A DNA stretch of 40,677 bases from 66-474 sp035249175 (GTDB taxonomy: Bacteria > Pseudomonadota > Gammaproteobacteria > Xanthomonadales > Rhodanobacteraceae). The notes under the pieces are model-generated. The model did not search any database. It had not been told where the DNA came from and worked only from the letters and a program-made list of their open reading frames with translations. The position numbers and the translations under genes were made by a program. Position 1 is the stretch's first letter; each line of letters opens with the position of its first letter. The DNA is taken from assembly GCA_035249175.1 (NCBI GenBank), contig DATFGT010000035.1, positions 1 through 40,677 of the forward strand. Reading direction: 5' to 3'. Positions 25,173 to 32,096 of this stretch are shown piece by piece.

Positions 25173-26414
25173 CTACTTGTGGAACCTCGAACCGGATGGA
25201 TTGTTGGAACCATGGATATTGGTGTGGCAAGTCAGGCAGGCACGGCCGATCAGCCGTTCGTCCGGTGCGGGTCCGGTCGCGAGCCCTGCCGCCGTCAGCA
25301 CGTCGTTGGGGTGCCCTGTCATGGTGTGGCACTGCTGACACAGCATCGGCACGGGCAGCGTGAGCAATGCCTGTTGGTTGGAACCGTGCGGGTCGTGGCA
25401 GGTCAGGCAGTTCTCGCGCACTGGCGCGTGTTCGAACAGGAACGGCCCGCGTTTCTCGGCGTGGCAGGTGTAGCAGGTCTCGTTGACTGTATCGGTCTTG
25501 ATCAGGTCCGAGCTCAAGGTGCCGTGCGGGTTGTGGCAGTCCACGCAGGACATCTGTCCTTCCGGCAACGGCATGTGCGAGCGGCGGTTGAACTTGTCAC
25601 GGATGTCCTGGTGGCAGGTCGCGCACACCTGGTTGATGGAGTTGTCGGCCAGCACGCCTTCCGGTGAGAGCCGCGCCATCGGGTTGTGGCAATCGGTGCA
25701 GGAAAGTTCGTGTTGCTGGTGCACCGAACCGATCCAGTCCTGCCGTGCGCCACCCTTGTGGCAGGCAAGACACACGCCGGCCTGCGTGTCGATCGGCGTC
25801 TTGGCGTCGCGGGTGAACGCGATGATCAAACCCGGCTTGGTCGGATCCTTGGCGTGCGCCGAACCGGGACCGTGGCAGGATTCACACGCCGCCGCGGCGC
25901 CCGTTCCGGCGGCGCCGGCGCGGAAGGCCTGGACATGCAGCGAGTGCGAGGCTTGCACGTTTTCCAGCGCGTGGCAGGCAACGCAGGATTTGGCGCCGAT
26001 CGCGATCGCGTCGGGCGCCAGCGGATTCTTCGCGATCGGTGCGCCATCGAAGGAGGTGGCGGCACCGCTGTCGAGGAAGGCGTGCGCATGCGGATGCGCG
26101 TTCGCATCCTCGTCGCTGCGCATGTCGGTGCGCGGCAACATCCGTTTGAAGTCTTCGGTGGTCAATGAACTTGCCGGCAACGGGGCAGTGTGTGGATTGC
26201 CATCGTTGGTATTCGCTGCGGTTTGCGCAGTGATCGTCGGCAGGATGCGGCTGAAATCCTGTTCGGTCAGCGCGCTCGGGGTGCTGGCGGGATGGACAAC
26301 TTGCGCAGCAGCATGTCGGGCGACCAGCAAAGCCCCTGCGATGGCAAACAGGCTGAGCAGCGCGACGACCGGTTGCAGACCCACACTGCGCACTGTTCGC
26401 TCAGATGAAGCCAT
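25173..26414 (-). CDS. Decaheme c-type cytochrome (DmsE/MtrA/PioA family)
   Basis: 413-residue periplasmic multiheme cytochrome. After a signal/anchor segment (about 11-37) come two short repeats, LTEQDFSRILP (50-60) and LTTEDFKRMLP (84-94), then ten CxxCH motifs beginning at Cys144: CVACH, CESCH, CLACH, CTDCH, CATCH, CVDCH, CYTCH, CLTCH, CQQCH and CLTCH. Ten hemes is the MtrA/DmsE complement; members thread through an MtrB barrel to move electrons across the outer membrane, in either direction. The ATG at 26414 gives the signal peptide and overlaps the folE2 end by 14 bases; an in-frame ATG at 26432 is possible. PioA-like proteins carry a longer N-terminus, which fits here. No outer-surface MtrC partner is present. 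Confidence 0.92.
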   Translation of the reverse strand: MASSERTVRSVGLQPVVALLSLFAIAGALLVARHAAAQVVHPASTPSALTEQDFSRILPTITAQTAANTNDGNPHTAPLPASSLTTEDFKRMLPRTDMRSDEDANAHPHAHAFLDSGAATSFDGAPIAKNPLAPDAIAIGAKSCVACHALENVQASHSLHVQAFRAGAAGTGAAAACESCHGPGSAHAKDPTKPGLIIAFTRDAKTPIDTQAGVCLACHKGGARQDWIGSVHQQHELSCTDCHNPMARLSPEGVLADNSINQVCATCHQDIRDKFNRRSHMPLPEGQMSCVDCHNPHGTLSSDLIKTDTVNETCYTCHAEKRGPFLFEHAPVRENCLTCHDPHGSNQQALLTLPVPMLCQQCHTMTGHPNDVLTAAGLATGPAPDERLIGRACLTCHTNIHGSNNPSGSRFHK

Positions 26415-27471
26415 GATCGGTATCGATGGCATGTCCGGACCCCGGAAGATTCCGGCCCACCTGCGCCACGGCGTCGTGCGGATGCAGGCTTTCCTGGTGT
26501 TCGACGCGTACGTGGAACGCTGCGATGTCATCGTCGGCGTCGAGCGCGCGCCGGATGCGACGGGCCGCGTCTTCGCAGAACATGGGGTTTTCGGCGTTGG
26601 CCTGCGCGAACGCCTGTTCGTCCTCACGCTTCACGGCCGTCTGCACCGCGGTCTGGAGTGAATGCTCGACTCGATCGATCAGGGCGATCAGATTGAGTGG
26701 TGCAGCGTGGACGAAACGCGCCCGTACGTGCGCGATGCTGCGCTGTGCGTGCGGCGTGGCGGCCATGCCGCGCGCGCTGCCCAGCCACGCAAACAGGTCG
26801 GCGTGGCTCAGCGGTTCGTCCACTCGGAAATCCGCAGCGAACCGTTGCTGGACAAGCTGGCGCGACAGCGCGGCGGACGCAGGGCAGGTCGAGGAATACA
26901 CGATCTGCGTACGGAGGTCGAGGTGAAAGGCATCGCCGATCAGGGCCGCTTCGATGGCAACCGGATAAGCACGCCAGCCGTGGTGATTGCTGCGCAATGC
27001 CTTCCTGCGTACCAGATGCTCGAAACGGATGCCGATGCGTGCGCGGTCGGCCAGGTCATGGTGCGATTGCAGGAACGCGCGCAGCAACGATTCCAGCATT
27101 CCCGCATCGATGGGTTCTGCGCCGAGATGTTGATTCGCCAGCAGGTAGAGGCGCGACATGTGGATGCCGCGCCGGTCCGGACGCATCAGGTTCACGTAGG
27201 CATCCACCTTGGCGTGACAGCGCTGCGGATGGCCATCGCCGGCGTCGAACAGGATCGGCATCTCGATCCCTTGCATGCCCACCCAGTCGATTGCATCGTC
27301 GCGAAGCGGCAGTGTTTCTGCCGCGACATCGGGCGCTGCGATGGCTGTGCCGCTGGATTTTTCCGCATCGTGACGCCATGCAGGCCGGGACGCCTCGACC
27401 GCACGATGTCGGTCCATCGCCGGCTCCGTCGAACAGGGCGTAGCTGCGAACACTGCGTCCGTCCTGGTCAT
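26401..27471 (-). CDS. folE2: GTP cyclohydrolase FolE2-type (GCYH-IB), metal-ligand variant
   Basis: 356 residues. The core from about residue 56 follows FolE2: DWVGMQGIEMPI, RRGIHMSRLYLL, SHHDLADRARI, YSSTCPASAALSRQ, ATPHAQRSIAHV, and the C-terminal FCEDAARRIRRAL. FolE2 makes dihydroneopterin triphosphate from GTP for folate and related pterins, often in place of zinc-dependent FolE. The canonical CPCS motif is CPAS here (C196, P197, A198), so the cysteine I believe binds the metal (Cys149 in the Neisseria enzyme) is alanine; His241 of the second site is kept. The first 55 residues are a non-conserved extension and a later start is possible. The ATG overlaps the protease stop (ATGA). Confidence 0.85.
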   Translation of the reverse strand: MTRTDAVFAATPCSTEPAMDRHRAVEASRPAWRHDAEKSSGTAIAAPDVAAETLPLRDDAIDWVGMQGIEMPILFDAGDGHPQRCHAKVDAYVNLMRPDRRGIHMSRLYLLANQHLGAEPIDAGMLESLLRAFLQSHHDLADRARIGIRFEHLVRRKALRSNHHGWRAYPVAIEAALIGDAFHLDLRTQIVYSSTCPASAALSRQLVQQRFAADFRVDEPLSHADLFAWLGSARGMAATPHAQRSIAHVRARFVHAAPLNLIALIDRVEHSLQTAVQTAVKREDEQAFAQANAENPMFCEDAARRIRRALDADDDIAAFHVRVEHQESLHPHDAVAQVGRNLPGSGHAIDTDHGFI

Positions 27472-28727
27472 GGCGGGGATCGCGCCGCATGGCGTAGCGC
27501 GGCCACCGCGGCGGCCGCGTTCACCTGGCGATCGCCATTGACGAACTTGCCGGTGCGCGCCAGCAGGTCGCGGATCGCGCGTTCGTCCAGACCCGGATCC
27601 AGCGACACCAGCAGCGCGGCGATGCCGCTGACCTGCGCGGCGGCCATGGATGATCCGGAACTGAAGTCGTAACCGCCGTCGGGCTGCGTCGTCAGGATGT
27701 CGTTGCCGGGGGCGTTCAGCACGCCGGGCAGGTCCGCGGCGTTTCCGCTCGGACTCACCACAATCACACCCGGCACGTCGGCCGGGAATCCGTCGAGGCT
27801 ATCGTCAGGTGGCAACGCGGCGATCACCACATGGCGCTCCAGCATGCGTTGCAGCAGTCGGGACAGCAGCGGGTCCGCCGGGCCGCCCAGGCTCAGGTTC
27901 ACGATGCGGGCATTCGTATCCGTCACGGCGGCCAGCGCCTTGGCGAGGGTGAAGGAATTGCAGCGTGCGCCGGCATCGGAATCCGACGGATACCAGCACG
28001 CCTTGTAAACACTGAGCCTGGCCTTGGGCGCCATCCCCACGATGCCGATGTGGTTGTCGGCGACCGCGCCGATGATGCCGGCGACCTCGGTGCCGTGGTG
28101 ATCGCGGTCGAAGGTCGACGCGTCGTCATCCACCAGGTTGTGCACGTCGCGGATCTGACCCCGAAGGTCGGGGTGCCTCACGTCCGCACCGGTGTCCACG
28201 ATCGCGACGTCGACACCCGCGCCTTGGGTGACGGCTTGCGCGAGGCCGGCATCGGTCTCGACGAAACCACGCTGGAGGGCGGCATATGGATCGTTGTATT
28301 CGCGCGTATCCTGCCGGCGGCTGGCATAGACCGAAAAATCCTGAAGCGGCTCGGCAAGCTGCACCCGCTTGTCGCGTCCGAGCGCCGCGAGCAACGTGTC
28401 CCGGCTGGTGCCGGCAGCCGGTTGCAGCACGATGCAGTACAAATCCAGGCTCTTGATGGGCCAGCCCACGAGCTGACGCCAACCGTAATTCCGTTGCAGC
28501 GTGGCAAGGGTGGACGCCGCGCGCTGGCCCGCGCCGTAGTTTCCCGAGGGCGCGTAGCCGAGCAGGCTGGATCCTGCATGGGTGGCGGGCGGGTCGATCG
28601 GATTGGCGACGGCCACCACGATGTCGCGCTGGCTGTCCATCGAAGTCACGAGATTGCCGGTTTGCGCGTGCACGCACGCGCCCCACGCCAGGCATGCGAC
28701 GGCGAAGAGCAGCGCGCCGGGTTTCAT
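27468..28727 (-). CDS. Secreted S8 subtilisin-family protease, oxyanion Asn apparently missing
   Basis: 419-residue exported protein: signal peptide to about residue 21 (CVHAQ), a propeptide-like part (about 79-130; SLDLYCIVLQPA, then LLAALGRDKRVQLAEPL), and an S8 catalytic domain. The triad is intact: Asp178 in AIVDTGADVRHPDL, His211 in RDHHGTEVAG and Ser360 in SGSSMAAAQVSG. The segment that normally reads AAGN (the oxyanion-hole Asn) is instead IAALPPDDS around residue 306. It could therefore be slow, selective, or regulatory rather than a bulk protease. The 4-base overlaps with the anti-sigma gene upstream and folE2 downstream indicate a role in the same circuit. No membrane anchor seen. 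Confidence 0.88.
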   Translation of the reverse strand: MKPGALLFAVACLAWGACVHAQTGNLVTSMDSQRDIVVAVANPIDPPATHAGSSLLGYAPSGNYGAGQRAASTLATLQRNYGWRQLVGWPIKSLDLYCIVLQPAAGTSRDTLLAALGRDKRVQLAEPLQDFSVYASRRQDTREYNDPYAALQRGFVETDAGLAQAVTQGAGVDVAIVDTGADVRHPDLRGQIRDVHNLVDDDASTFDRDHHGTEVAGIIGAVADNHIGIVGMAPKARLSVYKACWYPSDSDAGARCNSFTLAKALAAVTDTNARIVNLSLGGPADPLLSRLLQRMLERHVVIAALPPDDSLDGFPADVPGVIVVSPSGNAADLPGVLNAPGNDILTTQPDGGYDFSSGSSMAAAQVSGIAALLVSLDPGLDERAIRDLLARTGKFVNGDRQVNAAAAVAALRHAARSPP

Positions 28728-29359
28728 GGCGTGTTGTCGACGGGTTCTGCCAGGCGGATGTCGCGATCAGCGCGAAGCCGCCGCAGCACGGATGCCGAAG
28801 ACGAAGTGGATCCGGCGGGCACGACCGCGTAGGCGCCCACGGCATTGGGGCCGTCGATCACGCGCAGATCGAGGTCGTGCAGCAACTTGTTCCAGTCAGC
28901 CAGCTTCATGCCTGTGGCGGGCACGACGCGAAGGGCGCCGGCCGGCTCCAGCAGGGCGGGCTGGCTGAGGGTGCGATAACGCGGGGCCTGATCGGACCAC
29001 AACCGGACGCCGAGGGCGCCGATCCCGATCGCCTGCACCAGTACCGCGGCGGCCAGCGCCCGGGTCAACCGGCTGCCCGATGACCAAAACCGAATCGGCG
29101 TCGCGTCAGGCTCGGGGGCGTCGAGGCGTTCCAGAAGATGTTTCAACCCGCTGTCCGCGTTGACCGGGACATCCGTGGGCAACGACAGGGCGCATCGCAG
29201 CCGGCTTTGCTGGGCGAACTCCGCGCTGCACGCCTCGCACTGTGCCAAGTGGTGCATCAGCCATTCGCACTGCTCGCGCGGAGCGGTGGACTGCAGTGCC
29301 CACGGCATGATTTCCCAGGCACGTGCACAGTCCTTGCCGAAATTCATCTGAATCGTCAT
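28724..29359 (-). CDS. ZAS-type anti-sigma factor with propeptide-like periplasmic tail
   Basis: 211-residue single-pass membrane protein. The cytoplasmic half contains the zinc anti-sigma motif HxxxCxxC (H37, C41, C44; MHHLAQCEACSAEF), which binds ECF sigma factors. A transmembrane helix lies at about 99-120 (RALAAAVLVQAIGIGALGV). The periplasmic 121-211 ends with HDLDLRVIDGPNAVGAYAVV, then VLRRLRADRDIRLAEPV, a pattern strongly reminiscent of the S8 propeptide in the adjacent protease (CIVLQPAAG, LLAALGRDKRVQLAEPL). It may dock on that protease. The ATG at 29359 overlaps the sigma stop by ATGA; a longer upstream reading frame is ignored because it overlaps the sigma gene. Confidence 0.88.
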   Translation of the reverse strand: MTIQMNFGKDCARAWEIMPWALQSTAPREQCEWLMHHLAQCEACSAEFAQQSRLRCALSLPTDVPVNADSGLKHLLERLDAPEPDATPIRFWSSGSRLTRALAAAVLVQAIGIGALGVRLWSDQAPRYRTLSQPALLEPAGALRVVPATGMKLADWNKLLHDLDLRVIDGPNAVGAYAVVPAGSTSSSASVLRRLRADRDIRLAEPVDNTP

Positions 29360-29940
29360 GACAGGTTCTCTTGTTGCGCAGGCGGATCGCCGGCCAGGGT
29401 CGGAAGCACGTTGCGCAACTTGATGCGCGCGTGGAACAGGCGAGCCTTCACGGTGCCGACGGGGGCTTGCATGATGGCGGCAACTTCGTCCAGGCTGTTG
29501 CCGACCCCGTAAACCAGTTCGACCACGACACGCTGGTCCGCGGACAGGTGCTCGAGCGCCTTGCCCAGCCAGTCGCGCAGTTCGCGATCCTCGTCCGGGT
29601 CGTGGGACGGACCGCGTCCTTCGCGCAACGCGTAATCGTCCACGGGTTCGTCGCCGCGCTGCCGCAGCGCCTTCAATCCGCAGCGATAGGCGATGCCCAT
29701 GATCCAGGTCGAAACACGCGAGTCGCCCTGGAAACTGCCCGCCTTGCGCCACGCGATCCAGAAGCAGTCGTTGACGATCTCATCGATCAGATCGGCGCGC
29801 CGTGTCAGGCGCGACAGGAAGCGGCAAAGTCCGCCGTGGTAGGCGCGATAAAGCGTCTCGAGCGCCGCGCGATCGCCTGTCGCCATGCGCTGGATCAGCA
29901 TGCGATCGCGGGAATCGACATCGCCTGTGGCTTCATTCAT
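29356..29940 (-). CDS. ECF-family RNA polymerase sigma factor
   Basis: 194-residue sigma-70 family protein of the extracytoplasmic-function group. Region 2 is seen in ALETLYRAYHGGLCRFLSRL, DEIVNDCFWIAWRKAGSF and VSTWIMGIAYRCGLKALR. Region 4 is in LEHLSADQRVVVELVYGVG followed by LDEVAAIMQAPVGTVKARLF, with the helix-turn-helix recognition helix PVGTVKARLFHARIKL. There is no region 3 or 1.1, as expected. It is the first gene of a tightly coupled operon and overlaps its anti-sigma gene by four bases. It probably autoregulates this operon, but I found no certain ECF-type -35/-10 pair in the 78 bases upstream. Confidence 0.93.
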   Translation of the reverse strand: MNEATGDVDSRDRMLIQRMATGDRAALETLYRAYHGGLCRFLSRLTRRADLIDEIVNDCFWIAWRKAGSFQGDSRVSTWIMGIAYRCGLKALRQRGDEPVDDYALREGRGPSHDPDEDRELRDWLGKALEHLSADQRVVVELVYGVGNSLDEVAAIMQAPVGTVKARLFHARIKLRNVLPTLAGDPPAQQENLS

Positions 29941-30018
29941 CGCTGCGCGGGAACGACCGGTCTGCAGGGTGGGTGCCAGTTCGGGGTGTGAAGGTTGTCC
30001 GGCGAGACCGGGATGGCC

Positions 30019-30720
30019 TCAGAAGGATCGGGAAAGGGTGACGAGCCATGGCGAGGCGGCAAGGTGGCGCAAGTAACGGCGTGAACCCGGGTCGATGGCA
30101 ACGCGATCGAACTCGACGTGCCAAGCGCCGTGGCTCCAAAGCAATCCCGCTTCGCCGTAACGGTAATAGCCCATGTGATAGCGCTCGTCGGGGTATCCGT
30201 AAGGCACGGCATAGCGCGCAATGCCGAGCCCGCCGGAAATAAAGAAGCCCCCGGCCAGCGGCCAGTGAAAATTCAGATCGGCGGCCGGGTGCAGCCGGTG
30301 CTCGTCTGCACTGGCGACATAGACGCCCGACAGGCCGAAGGTGAGGACGTCACGGTACACCCAGTAAACGCCCGGCTCGTAAACATTGGCATGGAGACGG
30401 CCGGCGTAATGGTAATAAACCATGTCGACCTGCATCCGCCAATTCTCGGAAACCGTCCATGTGCGCGCGACCCGGGCCACGCTTTCGGCGACGTGACCTG
30501 GCGAACGCAGGCCTACCCCGCCGGACAGGCCCAGCGACCAACCCGACGACGTCGTCCATGCCACGCCACCCTGCAGGGCCGGGGTTGCTGAGGTGATCGC
30601 GAGGCCCCGATCCACCAACTGGGAAGCAAGTGACACCGTGCCGCCCAGATCCCCGGCGCGGGCCTGAACGGGAACGAGCAGGTACGCGGCAATGATCGCG
30701 GCGACGAAGACTCGAACCAC
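30019..30720 (-). CDS. TorF/CHP02001-like outer-membrane protein
   Basis: About 233 residues from GTG 30720, with a hydrophobic leader (RVFVAAIIAAYLLVPVQARA) as signal peptide and a small barrel: LGGTVSLASQLVDRGLAITS, ALQGGVAWTTSSGWSLGLSG, MQVDMVYYHYAGRL, DVLTFGLSGVYVAS and HWPLAGGFFISGGLG; it ends in an aromatic Phe, as many barrels do. This pattern matches the CHP02001/Gcw-type family of unknown function. The start is uncertain: the frame is open to 30918 with ATGs at 30918 and 30837, but those residues look non-coding. It lies 78 bases upstream of the sigma gene on the same strand, so it may be the first gene of the operon or a separate target. Confidence 0.7.
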   Translation of the reverse strand: MVRVFVAAIIAAYLLVPVQARAGDLGGTVSLASQLVDRGLAITSATPALQGGVAWTTSSGWSLGLSGGVGLRSPGHVAESVARVARTWTVSENWRMQVDMVYYHYAGRLHANVYEPGVYWVYRDVLTFGLSGVYVASADEHRLHPAADLNFHWPLAGGFFISGGLGIARYAVPYGYPDERYHMGYYRYGEAGLLWSHGAWHVEFDRVAIDPGSRRYLRHLAASPWLVTLSRSF

Positions 30721-31247
30721 CGGGCCAAACGGCACGCCCCCGATGGAACGATTCCGGTGCCGGCATGGGGCGTTTCCCCACCGCGGTCCGGATTGGGCGC
30801 GGAGGCGGTGGGCGGGATTTCCACCGTCATGCGTCATGTGCCGGCGCTCCGACAATCGACGACGACTCCCGGCGAGCCGTGGTGCGGAGGGTACCCACAC
30901 ACGCAAGTGTCTCGCCATGAAGCGCCATCGGCATTTTCGGTCGGCCCTGATCCCCGCCAGCCACGCGATCCAATCATCACGACCGGCAAAATGAATCCCG
31001 GATTACAGTCGGAGTGCCGTTTCCCGTCGTCGGATGCAGTCGAGCGCATGACGGCCGGCCTCCGGCCCCGTCGATGGTGGGCAGATTCCACTGCCGCGCC
31101 GGTGATCGTGTCAAGTCGGGATGGTTCGCGGGACCGGGCGACGGCCACCCCGGCTTGCAAACGGGGGGCGCATTCGATTCGCCGTTCAACCAAAGCGCAT
31201 CGTGGAGACACCCACACCACGGATCTGACAAGGGCTTCCGGTGCGTC
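30721..31247. other. 527-base divergent region between outer-membrane gene and biosynthetic operon
   Basis: No convincing gene. A small G+C hairpin GGCCGG-cct-CCGGCC lies at 31053-31067, and a loose inverted pair CGGTCG / CGACCG at 30938-30985. It should hold the promoters of the outer-membrane gene (minus) and the biosynthetic operon (plus), but I could not assign -10/-35 boxes with confidence. Confidence 0.35.
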
Positions 31248-32096
31248 ATGACTCTGCACGCCATGCTCGAACGAAGTACGCCAGCGGTCGAATCGCAACT
31301 TCTCGACACGCGTCGTGCTTTCGACAGCGTAGCTGTCGATTACGATGGTCCACGCGGCAACAACGTGCTGATCCAGCGCATGCGGCGGGCGATGTGGAAC
31401 GCCGTGCGTGATGAGCTTCCGCCCGGTTCAAGGCTGCTGGATCTCGGGTGCGGCACCGGCATCGATGCCGCCGAATTCGCGCGATGCGGCTACCGCGTCA
31501 CCGCCACCGACTGGTCGCCGCGGATGGTGGAACGCACGCAAGCGCTCGCCGCGCACGCTGCAACATGTTCCCGGATCGACGTCCGGCACGTCGGGATCCA
31601 TCAGCTCGACCGGATCGAAGGCGAATTCGATGGCGTCTATTCGGACCTGGGACCGCTGAATTGCGTGCCCGATCTCGAAGCAGCGGCGGCGGAGTGCGCA
31701 CGTCTGCTCCGGCCCGGCGGCAAGCTGGTGTGTTCGGTGATCGGCCGGATCTGTCCCTGGGAGATCGGCCACTACGCGTTGCGCGGTCGCTTCGGGCGCG
31801 CATGGGTTCGGGCCGCGCGTGGGCTGACCCCGGTTGGCATGAACCGCCACACGATCTGGACGCGTTATTACCTGCCACGCGAGTTCTATCGGGCCTTTGC
31901 CGAGCATTTCTCGCTATGCGGCTATCGCGCGCTCGGGCTGTTCATGCCGCCGCCGTACCTCGTGGATTACTACCGTCGCCATCAGCGCTGGTGCGATTGG
32001 CTGGGTCGGCTCGACGATCGCCTGGGCGCGGTGCCGCTGCTGCGCGGCATGGGCGACCACTTCCTGATCGTGATGAGCGCGCGGTCGCGGTCATGA
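31248..32096 (+). CDS. Class I SAM methyltransferase (first gene of biosynthetic operon)
   Basis: 282 residues with a Rossmann SAM-binding motif LLDLGCGTGID (63-71), an acidic strand VTATDWSPRMVERTQ after it, and a post-II region YSDLGPLNCV / LRPGGKLVCSVIG. The C-terminal 100 residues (RYYLPREFYRAFAEHF, VDYYRRHQRWCDWLGRL) form a lid typical of small-molecule methyltransferases. It is the first gene of a seven-gene operon; its stop overlaps the next gene's ATG (ATGA). Start choice: ATG 31248, with a second in-frame ATG at 31263; neither has a strong Shine-Dalgarno. The substrate is unknown but the context suggests a glycan, lipid or specialised metabolite. Confidence 0.86.
   Translation: MTLHAMLERSTPAVESQLLDTRRAFDSVAVDYDGPRGNNVLIQRMRRAMWNAVRDELPPGSRLLDLGCGTGIDAAEFARCGYRVTATDWSPRMVERTQALAAHAATCSRIDVRHVGIHQLDRIEGEFDGVYSDLGPLNCVPDLEAAAAECARLLRPGGKLVCSVIGRICPWEIGHYALRGRFGRAWVRAARGLTPVGMNRHTIWTRYYLPREFYRAFAEHFSLCGYRALGLFMPPPYLVDYYRRHQRWCDWLGRLDDRLGAVPLLRGMGDHFLIVMSARSRS

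Noticed and set aside
29941..30018. ECF-type promoter upstream of the sigma gene
   Set aside because: A GAACT-like element and a GTCGT-like element are present on the minus strand but the spacing is too long for a standard ECF promoter.
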